From Asterionellopsis glacialis (taxonomy: Eukaryota; Bacillariophyta; Plagiogrammaphyceae; Rhaphoneidales; Asterionellopsidaceae): a DNA stretch of 21,273 nt. Within the stretch, counting starts at the first letter, position 1. Every line of letters begins with the position of its first letter. The notes beneath the pieces are model-generated. The model worked only from the letters and a program-made list of their open reading frames with translations. It was not told the origin of the DNA and ran no database searches. Position numbers and translations under genes: made by a program. The stretch lies in the NCBI GenBank assembly GCA_014885115.2, contig WKLE02004280.1, positions 5,636 to 26,908 on the forward strand, read 5' to 3'. This document shows positions 1 to 9,969 of this stretch, piece by piece.

Positions 1-190
1 ATGGAGATGAAAAGAAGTAACGAGTATGCAGCGCAAATGACCAAAAAAAGAACATGGAAAACTCACTCTCACACATATCTCGTTTATCTTGTACATTTTT
101 GTTCCATTCTTTCTTGTGTTCTTCCTCCCTCTACTTGCTCTACTACTACTACTACTACTACTGCACCTATTACTCCTGTCTATTGATTAG
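1..190. other. Intron tail or intergenic DNA before the first recognised exon
   Basis: No recognisable coding segment was found here. The reading frame of the exon starting at 191 has a TAG stop at 188-190, directly at a good AG acceptor, so this stretch is most likely the end of an intron of the glycosyltransferase gene. The other introns of that gene are 129-219 bp, so the preceding exon probably ends outside the window or within its first few bases (a possible GT donor lies at 16-17). A small triplet repeat sits in the middle. Confidence 0.5.
141..162. repeat. (TAC)7 microsatellite
   Basis: Seven perfect TAC units lie in the non-coding stretch upstream of the first glycosyltransferase exon. 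It is a simple-sequence tract with no evident function. Confidence 0.9.
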
Positions 191-2108
191 GATGTACCAC
201 CGGATGAAGATTGTCATAAAGTGTTTTGTGAATCTGAATTGGGTAAACCACATTGTGATGCTGGTCGTGTACGTGCATTGCATATTAATGAACCTGAATC
301 GTTAGGACCCTATGCTGCACGATACTTTGCTTCCAAATTATGGTACGGTGAATCATGGTTTATGCAAGTGGATGCTCACATGACCTTTGTTCAAGGTATG
401 TTGTATATTGTTTGTATGTCTGTATCGTTATATATAATGTTTGACTTTCTGTCCTTCTTGGTGGCGTGGTATGTTGTTGGTTTGTGACAAATATATAATG
501 GTAGCCCTACTCCAAGGCTTCAATGAGAATCTTGTACATTGGTATATCTCATACAAAAACATATTTGTTTGACCCCTTCTTGATATTGATACTTATACCG
601 AAAAAAACAAACAGATTGGGATGCTATTTCAATTGAAATGTTGAAAAAAGCTCCAGCAGACAAACCAGTGTTGAGCCATTACCCACCTTCACACCTCATG
701 CACTTGGAAGCAATGGCCAAGGAACCAGCATCACGTCTTTGTGGACCAATCTTTGCTACAAGTGGTATGTGTTATTATTTGTATGGACTTCATTTGAAAA
801 AAACTATAGACAAGTTACAGCCATTTTGTAAAAAAATACTTTTGGGTCTCTAAACAGATTCTTTTTGGTTGTTCTTCTTGTTTTTCACAACAGATTTGGA
901 AGCACAGATTGTTCGATTAGAAGGGGCAAGTGTGAGTAGTATCTATGTTTTCATTTGTGTATACTATAGTGAATTTCTATTGCTTTGTAGTTGGTTTCTA
1001 CGAGAGAGAGACTTGATTGTCCGGGTTGGAAAAAAAAAATTGACTGATAATTTTTTAAAAAATCCTCTCATTCTCATTCTTTCGCTCTCTTCAGACATAT
1101 GATGTCAAACAAGCTCCTGTTCCAAGATTTGCACCCTTTACAGCAGCAGGGTATTTTGTAGCTCATTCAGACTTTCTTCGAGAAGTTCCCTTTGATCCAT
1201 TTTTACCATGGATATTTGTAAGTGTTGTAAAGTTTGCACGTAGCCTTGTTACAACAATCTTCCCCCCTCCCTTGAAATGACTTTCAGGTTTCCATACTAA
1301 CTAACTTTGTGATCAACTGTTTGCTACTCTCCAAATGAAATTCTTCAACTTCTTATCGATTGGCAACAATAGATGGGGGAAGAAATCGTAAGTCTACTTT
1401 ACTGCTTAACGGTCAAAAATGGAACATCTGTCAACTTTCACAAACAAAAGCCTGACCTCACTTGTGTGCTTTTTTTTCGGTTATTTCTCTCTCTGTTATT
1501 TCTTTCTTTCTCAATCACGAAAAAAACGAATCATATGTCTGCCTTGTTTTTTTTTTTTTAATTAAGATCATGTCGACAAGATTGTGGACGGCAGGATATA
1601 CTATCTTTTCACCCACACGTTCAGTCGTCGGACATATTTACGTTCGTAGGCACAAACCAAAATTTTGGGAATCTGTACATCGAGCTTTTACATTCGGAGT
1701 CCACAACCCTCTCCAGGTAAGTCTCAGCGACACAACTCACAATGCATACAACAAACTCATAATGCAACATGCTGTATTCACACGGACAAAATTATCTCAC
1801 CGCCATTTTTTTCATGTGACAAAATTTCATTACTCATCTTTTTAATAAATTTGATTTAGTATATGATCCTTGGACGTATTAAATACCAGCTTGGATACCC
1901 TGAATGCTCTACAGATATGATGAAACCAAAGAGTCTGTTAACGGCGGTTGAGCAATATGGTATGGGCACAGAACGTCCTCTTGAAGATTACCTTGCAGCA
2001 GTAGGATTGAATATGACAACAAAAGTTGTAACCCATACCGGATGGTGTGAAACAGGTATGCCTCCACCTGGTTTTGAAGAATATGCACATCTTTATGAAG
2101 GTTACTAA
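191..2108 (+). CDS. GlcNAc-type glycosyltransferase (PF11397-like), 3' part, seven exons
   Basis: The exons I infer are 191-395, 615-764, 894-931, 1095-1217, 1373-1387, 1567-1716 and 1860-2108. All have GT donors and AG acceptors, and the joined frame gives 309 residues ending in TAA. The product matches the GlcNAc-transferase family typified by the Dictyostelium Skp1 hydroxyproline GlcNAc-transferase. The key signature is the DxH metal/nucleotide-sugar motif in MQVDAHMTFV, followed across the first intron by DWDAISIEML. Later family hallmarks are FAPFTAAGYFVAHSDFL, MGEEIIMSTRLWTAGY and RRHKPKFWESV. The 5' end is missing: no start codon or N-terminal nucleotide-binding segment is visible, so the gene begins left of the window. 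By family it should transfer GlcNAc from UDP-GlcNAc to a protein acceptor in the cytosol or secretory system. The exact acceptor cannot be read from the sequence. The gene is convergent with the large minus-strand gene at 2921-6862. Confidence 0.85.
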
Positions 2109-2141
2109 ACTAAATCAGAGTCACTCTCTAGAGAGTTTATC

Positions 2142-2575
2142 ACCAAACCTATGTTTTTTTTACAATCCTTCGCCTGTTTGCGATTTTCTGACAACTGCAT
2201 GTACAATGACTTGAGCGACTGCATACCGATACAATTGATTGTATTTTAGCCTACGCGGACGTACCTACCAGAGAATATGTTGTGGAAGATGATGTCACCG
2301 TGGGTACTTTTAAGATTAAAATTCTTCAAGATTTCCCCATTGCTGTTTCCACTTATTTATGCATAGCTAGAGTTTTTCCTCCTTGTGAACCGCCGTCACA
2401 GAATCTGGGTCCATGCTGTTTACAGCACTAAAATCAAAACGATGAGCTCTATTCTCAATGATACGCACAATGATAGAACCTGGTGCACCTTTTGGTTTCT
2501 TTTGGATTCATGCAGCCGTCCACTGGTCTTGTTGTCCACCTCTTGGTTATAAATTTTGAATATTTTTTGACCTGA
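2142..2575. repeat. Duplicated S28-gene 3' segment, copy 1
   Basis: By eye this stretch aligns along its whole length with 12341-12755, the end of the S28 peptidase gene plus its 3' flank. It also aligns with 8445-8605 for the flank only. Shared runs include ACCAGAGAATATGTT, TTCTTCAAGATTTCCCCATT and CCGTCACAGAATCTGGGTCC. The orientation is the same as at 12.3 kb. It carries a GATACAATTGATTGTATTTT segment that is longer than the gene-linked copy and resembles the 8.5-kb copy. Confidence 0.85.
2295..2575 (-). pseudogene. C-terminal relic of an S28 serine carboxypeptidase
   Basis: Read on the minus strand, this is a codon-by-codon match to the last ~90 residues of the intact peptidase at 12486-13955. 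It keeps the TGA stop position and the tail QQWGNLEE. It is broken. Two TAA codons replace sense codons in the last nine positions. A two-base insertion in the segment matching KLAMHQW shifts the frame, and further small insertions follow. No sequence matching the catalytic Ser region is present, so only the 3' end was copied or survived. It could be the remnant of a former second peptidase gene or a partial duplication of the present one. Confidence 0.8.
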
Positions 2576-2584
2576 CTGGTTAAA

Positions 2585-2905
2585 CCAGAATGGAGTGTCT
2601 ACTCATTGTTCGCCTATCCATTAGGGAAGATGAAAAAGAGAGTACTGATTGGCTTTTGCAGCAAGTGGCACATGTCGCTGACTTTTGATATATACATTGG
2701 TACGACTGCAGCAATACTACTCGTTGGTTCCCTAATGTACTGTATGACAGAAAGAAAGTGTCGCCTATTAATTATCATTATTATGTATCAAACTAGTAAA
2801 ATCCAAAGTATATAAAATAAGTGGTATACACCAGCGAAGTGCCTACCCTCGCTCGCCTCTTCATTAGGAAGGATGAAAGAGAGTGCTTATTGGCTTTTAT
2901 TTCTA
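2585..2905. repeat. Two-copy direct repeat of about 65 bp
   Basis: Positions 2592-2659 and 2835-2900 are diverged direct repeats. Both contain TCGCCT, then CATTAGG, then GATGAAA, then GATTGGCTTTT or TATTGGCTTTT. About 175 bp of AT-rich DNA separates them. The second copy ends just before the 3' end of the minus-strand gene at 2921. No coding potential was recognised. Confidence 0.7.
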
Positions 2906-2920
2906 GAAAATCAAATTGAA

Positions 2921-5900
2921 TTATACAATACGTAATTTTTGTGTCTCATTTTCCTGCGATGATTCTTCTTCATACAACCTATTAGACGAAGAAGAATCGG
3001 CAGCAGAAGAGAAAGAATTCTTTGTGATTCCATCCTTTTCTTGTGACTGCAGTTGATGTTCGTGAATCCTTTTGGCAAGACGGTAGGCAACCAACGCAGC
3101 TACTACAAAAATCATTGCCAATCCAACAGCTATTCCTGAAAATACCATTCCAGAATTTTGAATCTTATTCTTCTGATCAAGAACAGGTGTTGTCCCTGGT
3201 GAAGTACCAGCATTAGCTGTATTGTAAGTCTCCAATTCCAACGCAAGGCGAAATTCGCCAGAACTTCCTTGCTCTTGAAGTTTACGTGGTCCTTTATATT
3301 CATTGTCAGATGAATAGGTTCTTGTAGTTAATGATCCTTCTTCCCCTGACGATACAAGTCTGCGTTCACTTGAGAGCTCCCATAAAATAGTTCCGTTTAC
3401 ATTGACAGGATTGTTGTTTCCTATATTAAAAAAGCCCGCCACTACAATGGTTTGGATCATCATCCTCTTGGGTTCTTGAATAATAATACCCGCAACGCCA
3501 GTACTGATAGGGTTATTAGTGTATCCACTGATCTCACCATCATCTTCTTGTGCGAATGTGAGAGAAAGTAGCTCTTTCAGATTCGCAGCCGTCGATGTTG
3601 TTTCGATACAAATCCATACAGAAGTCCCCTGAGACACACTTGAGTTATCTTCATTCCATTCGGAATCACATTTCCACGACCTTAAATTATAATCAACTGT
3701 TGTGTTTTTTACTTGGTCATCTGCGTCGGTACGTGATGTTGAAATATCTTCTACTGAAAATCCTTGCAACATATTAACGGTGACTGTAACAATCGTTTCA
3801 TGAAAGTTGACGCTTGCATCGTAATCTATATCTTCTAAGACATACAGATCTACGCGCAAACAAAATGTGATGGTGCCCTTTTGAGTTGTTTCATTGTACG
3901 TGTAGACACCAGGATCATTTGCGATCAAGTCTGGTTTGACATCAACAGCAACATTGAGATATTCATAATATCCTATTGGAAAACCTTCCTCACGAGTAGG
4001 AGGTTGAGCTTGGAGTGATGTTATCTCTGCACTACAATCACTGTTGCGCGTCGATACAGTAGCCCCCTTGGCAGAAATGTTGTATCTGAAACGGAGTTCT
4101 TCAGCGGCACTTGCATCACCGAAGGTTGCTTGTGTAAACTCCTCCAGAAATTCTATATCAAATTTCATGTCTATAAGGACATCGGTAGATACTTCTGAAA
4201 TTGATATTGTTGCAAGAGCATCATCATTAGCAAGATAAGTCTCAAAAACTTCCGTGTCTTGCATGTTTTCTTCAAAACCAGAGGCTGCGCTACTTGAATC
4301 ACCTTGATTGACAGTAATATCAGCTACAAGCTCAACAATGGTCTTGTTATTTTCTTGCAGATACCTATTACCTTGACTTCCTTGTTGTGTAATACTGGTA
4401 CAATTGATTACCTCATAATTTATGCAACTGGTATCGAGAACACAAATCCCTTCGCCAAACTTTCCGATGCTAGTGCAAACTGCATTTACTTCAACTTCTG
4501 AGAGCGAACCTTCACACGTTGCAGATGATACTGATTTAAAAGTGGTCAATTTTGGCGTTTCAGAAGGTGACGATAATGGTACATCTGTGGGTGCTGGAGG
4601 AGGTGGTGGTGTTGACACTGGAGGACAGTACGCACTGTGTGATTAGGTTGTTTTAGTAGGTATCAATTTAACACAAAAAGCATGTAATAAATAGGAGTTG
4701 TGAGAGAAACAGCGCAAAACAAGAAATGGAAAGTAATGGTGGCACCAATTCTCTAATGTACTTACGGACGAGCGCCTTCTGCGTTACAGCAACCACATGT
4801 TTCAGGGCATGCATCATAAGCTTTTACATTACTTTCTGCGGGTTCATAACTAAACAGGCTCGTTTGAATCATGCCGGTCTCCAAACATCTGCTATCAGTT
4901 CTTGTACTCATCCAACCATGGCCACCGCAATTGGGACATTGTTCAGTTTTATCACAATACTTCCAGGCAATTCCTGTTGGTTTCTGAAGCGGTATTGCAT
5001 ATAATGGATCATTGGCGCATGGTACCCCAGGTGTGACTGTAGGAACAAAAGTCGCAAGCGATGGTATGTCTTCAAGGCCAGAATTTGCTTGACATCCTCC
5101 TGCGGCCAGACCAGGGTATGCATTTGATGAGAGACACCCCCATTGTAAACTTGGGACCGATGTTTTGGGTGAACAACATTGACAGTTGGTATCATCATAA
5201 TGGTAGACTTGTACTTCTTCACTTCCACCATCTAGTCCTTTATAAACTTCCAATAAGAAATTCCAATCATCATCATCGACGCGTTCTTGACCACCCCCTG
5301 CACAAGAACAATAAGCACATCCACAACGGGGAACATTCCACGTCCATGCACCTCCTGCACGTAAAACACGAACCATCCATTCTCGTGCTTGTTGCAAACC
5401 GAACACGATGTTTCCAGAGTTCCACTTATCCGCAAGAGGCATAAACACATGCGCCAATGACGGATAAGAGTTATTGGCGTAGCCCCACTCTACTGGTCGA
5501 GTGGCTGGATCAGACTGACTATCATAGTTAAAACCAGTAGGACTGATATTGTCACCAGTAAAGACATTAGAAACGTATCCATCATTTGAATTCTTTGTGT
5601 GTTTCATGTAGATAAGATATATTTGAATACAGTAAAGAAGAAGTATTGTTAGGAAGAGAAGAAGAGAACAACATTTCAAACAAAAATGAATGCTCTTCTT
5701 TGCTTAGCAGTATGATACATACCTCGGCAGACAGAATCATTGCATAATTGTAACAACCATCTTGAGGATTCATTCCACGCAAAGGGGTCATATGACCACT
5801 AGTATAATCTTCAACTCCAGGATTATGATTGGCAAGCGGTGATTTGCCACCATAGTTGTACCCAATAACAGCTTCGGGATTGATTGGGTGAGTACTATTC

Positions 5901-6862
5901 CCACGGATAGCCTCCACAACGGCAGTTCCATTCGTAGATGCACCCTGATCAAACCAAAATCCTGCAACCCTATCACCATAACGTTCCGCATATTCCCTTA
6001 CAATTTTTTCAGCATAGGCCAATTTAAGTGTTTCTTCGTCATCCGATCCATACCTTTCCTTTACCCAGTTATTCCATTTCCAGACAGACGGTGCACATGC
6101 GCAACCAGGTTGTCCTGTAAGATCTGGACATAATGCGCATGAATCGACATATGGAGAAGCTCCGTTATAATCGTATGCCTTTTCTTGACCTTCCTTTAAC
6201 ATGGATGGACCTTGACCTGCCAGATAGGCAATGACTTTGACATTGATTTTATCCATTTCCGTAATCAACTCATCCATGATATCTCGATCATCATAAGATT
6301 CTAAAGGAAGATCTCTGTTATCATAATTCATCCACCAGTCCACCTCATTTGTAACAGGTACCTTCTTGGGTGTAGAACCACGATTTAGAGTAGTCAATAC
6401 GGAGTGTGGTGCCATATACGTCGATCCGAATGCACCATTGCTCAAGTTCACAATAACCCAAGATATGCTAGTACCCTCAATTTGTTGTCGAAATTTTGCT
6501 GCATCGTACACAACCGACTGCAGGTATACAATAATAATTTATTGAACAAAAAATTGGGCGTTACAACATTGCGTGAGATACAAAGACATTCTAGATCATA
6601 TAATAAAATGGCGTATTACTGTAGCTCTTTTTGTATATTACACACACGACATTATATCACACGAACAACGGCGAACAATATCGTGCTCTTGTTTATCATA
6701 TTATGCCATACTTACTTGCATCGCTACACCAGCTGGTACACGGTAACCAATACCATGTTTTCCGCGCATCCAATCAGCCCGATTACCAGCCAAAGCACCA
6801 TTTTGGCAAACAACCAGAAGATTTAGAGTGATCCCTAGGACAAGAGCCGATAGGCAAAGCAT
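2921..6862 (-). CDS. Secreted, membrane-anchored GH29-like (alpha-L-fucosidase-like) protein, four exons
   Basis: Inferred exons on the minus strand are 6862-6716, 6517-5723, 5592-4766 and 4634-2921. All splice sites are GT-AG and phases agree, giving 1160 residues. The ATG at 6862 opens a hydrophobic signal peptide (LVLGITLNLLVVC, cleavage near residue 25). Residues ~30-330 resemble GH29-type enzymes: GKHGIGY, then WVIVNLSNGAFGSTYMAPHS, then AYLAGQGPS, then YGDRVAGFWFDQG. Asp239 of the last motif sits where the family's nucleophile lies. Residues ~340-585 are cysteine-rich (CGCAYCSCAGGG, CPNCGGHGW, CPETCGCC). A proline hinge follows at ~598-605, then a long beta-rich, N-glycosylation-rich ectodomain. 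A transmembrane helix at ~1086-1107 precedes a 53-residue Ser/Glu-rich tail, so the topology is type I. Likely role: a cell-surface fucoside or related glycan hydrolase, or a carbohydrate-binding derivative. Enzymatic activity is inferred only; the acid/base residue was not located. Confidence 0.8.
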
Positions 6863-7500
6863 AATTATATTATGTTTTGATTACGTATTGACGTGGACAA
6901 TCACAAAAGAGAGTCGTCCACTACAGGAGCGTAAGACTATTGAACACCGGTTATAGATAGAGTCAACAGAGAGCCTTATTTGCAGTTTGATTTCGATTAC
7001 TTTTTTGACTGTGTGTTTGCTAGAGTTGAGAATACGGAACTTCCAGGTAGGAATAAAATAGGTCCTAACGCTACTGTGTAGGGTGTAGGGTCCTATTCTT
7101 TTTTGATAGGATAAAACAACCCCCCAAAAAGAGAAATACAGAGGAACAAATCAATTATGACGTTCAGTTTGACTATCGGTGCGCTGTACACACCTGGTGG
7201 AAACCCATCGTGAAAATATCTTTCCTTTTATATCTAGCTGGTATCATCCACAAGCTAAACTATCATATCATGAATTAAGGTTTCGAAACTTTAAACTCAT
7301 AGTAATTATAGCTATAACAGATAAAGTGTTATACATGATATTTATTGTTCCTATAAACGGCTCTAATTCTGACTTCCGGAATAAATTAAAATGACCTCAC
7401 CATTTCTCTTTCTGAGCATTATGTCTTTTTCTTTTGAATATCATTGAAAAAGAACCTGAAAAATAGACCTCCTGCCATCTAGAGTGTAAGGTAGGTATAA
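6863..7500. other. Intergenic DNA upstream of the GH29-like gene
   Basis: This should contain the promoter of the minus-strand gene starting at 6862. The stretch is AT-rich. I see no convincing TATA or known diatom regulatory motif that I could name. An open frame at 7179-7394 on the plus strand has no recognisable features. A short GTAGGGTGTAGGGTCCTATT segment at about 7077-7098 recalls the GTCCTA-type motifs found in the repeat blocks near 15.6 and 20.7 kb. Confidence 0.5.
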
Positions 7501-7514
7501 TAGGGGAAGAAGCA

Positions 7515-8045
7515 GTTTGTACCGAAGGGTACCAGTACCATGTACTGTACCAGGTACTTCAACTTTCTTCTGCACATTCTTTATACGAAATAGTCTAGAG
7601 TCCTACTCGTGAGACTACAAATACTTCATGTTGTTTGATTTTTGTCTATCAAGTGTGGGGGGTGTTAAAACCAAACCAGCTTTTCCTCTGTCCTGAACAA
7701 TATTTGTCCGATATCCGATATATTACTTCTCTGGAGTAGTCTAGCCTTGGTCTTGACGGATCATATTTAATACAAGAAGTTCGTACCCGGGTACCTGTAC
7801 CTTACCTTACATACTGGTTACAAGTGTGAACACGTCATACCTGGTACAGCAGATGACGAAATACTTCTGACATACCTTGAAATGGTTGTATTAAATACCT
7901 GTACCTGTACGCCAGGTACCGTACAGGTACCTGGTAACTGGTAAGAAGTGCAGTACCTGCTGGTAAGTGATGCAGGTAATCGACTTACCAGGTGTACCAG
8001 CAGAACCGGTAAACGTACCCGGTATTAGTACCTGGTACGACTTTT
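7515..8045. repeat. GTACC-rich palindromic repeat block
   Basis: Dense copies of GGTACC, CCTGGTAC and CAGGTAC occur in both orientations, concentrated at 7519-7560 and 7785-8045. Because the unit is itself palindromic, single strands could fold into many alternative hairpins. The block runs directly into the duplicated segment starting near 7960. Similar blocks occur at 11795-11885, 15465-15700 and 20700-21060. No coding potential was seen. Confidence 0.75.
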
Positions 8046-8605
8046 AATTTTTTTTGCCAGTCAATCAATTTTCAAGAATCTCCCAATCTGGAATAGATTT
8101 CTAGATATCACTCCGAGAAAATCAAATAATGATGTTCAATGCAATATGAAAAGCAGTACTTGAGAACACCTAATAAAACATGTGCGAAACTCGAAGAAAA
8201 AGAAAATACCAATAAATCCCTCCCTATTTGAAAAATATTGTTATCTTGTTACTTTTACAAAAAGGTTCATATTGATGTAAGTTTATTGTAAGAAAATATT
8301 TTCACAACAACTGATCATTATTATTTTTTAGCTTGTTTCAATCAAATAATATTGCTTCCATTTATAATGATTGATATGATTTTGTGAAAATACTAGTCAA
8401 TAACAATCAGTTGATCAGAAATCAGCAAACATTCATGTTTATTTTCAAAAACCTATACTTTTATATTTCTTTGCGTTTTATGACTGTCTGACAACTGTGT
8501 GTACAATGGGTTGAGCAACCACATGTTGATAGAATTGATTGTATTTTAGCCATTTGTGGCCTACATGGATGTACCCACCAGAGAATATGTTTTAAAAGAT
8601 AGGGC
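7960..8605. repeat. Duplicated S28-gene 3' flank, copy 2
   Basis: This aligns by eye over roughly 600 bp with 11840-12480, in the same orientation. Shared runs include AAAGAAAATACCAATA, ATATTTTCACAACAACTGAT and ATATTTCTTTGCGTTTT. Homology ends close to 8600, which corresponds to the stop codon of the S28 gene at 12486, so this copy has flank but no peptidase coding sequence. It includes part of the adjoining GTACC block. The 160 bp at 8445-8605 also match copy 1 at 2142-2300. Confidence 0.85.
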
Positions 8606-8739
8606 ATGCACTAATATGATTGGTCCAACAAGTAGGATGTTTCACAATCTGTAGACACAGAAAACGGAGCCAGGTGAGTTGGAACATATTGTGGCATTTT
8701 TACATTGTTTTTGGTTCAATCATAATATTTCTAGTTTAA

Positions 8740-9640
8740 CCATACAGTTGTATGACCAAAGTTACTTAGCTTTTACATAGGTTGTATTGTGAATGGGTGG
8801 TATGCTAACCATCATGCAAGGAGAGTCCTTAACACCATCTGATGCTTTGACATTCACAAACTGTGGGAAGGCTGCTGCTTGCTTGCCATGGAAAGTAGCA
8901 ATTTTTGTTTTGGTCAGGGTTGCTTCAGAAGAATTTATGTCATTGTTGGAGTCAAACTCATTTTTATGTAGTGTGCCTGCTGTGGGTGCAGGTGTTGTGT
9001 GAGTTCATTGAAAGGTGGTAAAATTGTGATGGAATAGAAGACATTGAGGTGCTTGGTTCTAGAACAAAGCATAAAAAAGGCATTCAATAGTTTATATTTG
9101 GAAAGTTTACTTAGTGCCATATGTTTCAATCCTTTGTTTAGCATTTTAAAACCTTTATCCATGTATGAAGTGGTGCTGTCAGGATGAGAGGTGGTGTGTT
9201 GAAAGTAAAAGCTGAAGCTAAAGGAGTAGTCACTTGGTTTATTGAGATGGAGGGATGCATTTGAGGTACAACAGGTGGGATGGACCCTCTAGCAGTAATA
9301 ATGGTGCAGAGTGTCTTGGTAGGCATCCAGTAACAGGAACAGTAAAATTAGCAGTATTCATTTGTGTACGGTGGCACCTCAAGGTTCTCCACATCATTGT
9401 TGCCCTCCTGAGTGACCTTGTCGGGTGAATCATGATCCTCCTCACTGTTGCTAGGAGTTTCAGTTTCCTCATAGTTGTCATCACCCTGAAAGTATGCCTC
9501 ATCTTTTTGTGGTAAGGGTGCCGTTGTTCTTGAGAAAAAACCATTTGTTGCCTTTTATGATACCTTGCTCCTTCACACTTTGTACTTTCCAAAAAACTGA
9601 GGCTTGTGGCAAACTGTAGATTCGGCATTGGGGATAAATG
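8740..9640 (-). pseudogene. Possible transposable-element coding relic
   Basis: On the minus strand several coding-like stretches lie in different frames. From about 9630 to 9540 the frame reads LSFLESTKCEGARYHKRQQM. After a shift the next frame is acidic (DEAYFQGDDNYEET, then EGNNDVENLEVPP). From about 8990 to 8790 the frame reads ATLTKTKIATFHGKQAAAFP, which loosely recalls the start of Copia-type Gag proteins (K-I-x-x-F-x-G-K). No reverse transcriptase, integrase or terminal repeats were found. The identification is weak and rests on pattern only. Confidence 0.25.
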
Positions 9641-9960
9641 ATGATCTTTACCAATGGTTACGAACTTAAAAAGAAATTAGTTTCCTGGTTTTCTTATATA
9701 TTATTTTTAATATAGGGTTGTTCACTTTTCCGAATCTACAGTACAGGGTGCAGGGGGTCTGTTCTCTTTCTCCCACCCTGGCCACCCAAGGTAGAGGGTT
9801 AGGGATAACCTACTCTTTCGCTAACTAATCTACGAGTTACAACCATAAGTTTGGATTCCTGCTTTCTATTGGATAAAACTCCAGCCATACCTGGAACTCG
9901 TAAACATCAATCGAGAAGAATGAACATCGATCGAACAAACTTTCTTATTGCATTACTGGC
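9641..9960. other. Intergenic DNA, nothing recognised
   Basis: The stretch is AT-rich with a short pyrimidine/purine-skewed segment near 9750-9810 (GGGTGCAGGGGGTCTG and CCACCCTGGCCACCC). No gene, RNA or repeat relation was recognised. Confidence 0.4.
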
Positions 9961-9969
9961 ATGAAGTCG

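Noticed and set aside
7179..7394. Plus-strand open frame of 71 codons in the GH29-gene upstream region
   Set aside because: No domain, no codon bias, no splice context, and it lies in AT-rich DNA.
7515..8045. CRISPR-like array in the GTACC block
   Set aside because: Spacing is irregular, units are only 6-12 bases and occur in both orientations, and the genome is eukaryotic.
9790..9810. GGGTTAGGG, a telomere-like string
   Set aside because: It is a single occurrence with no array around it.
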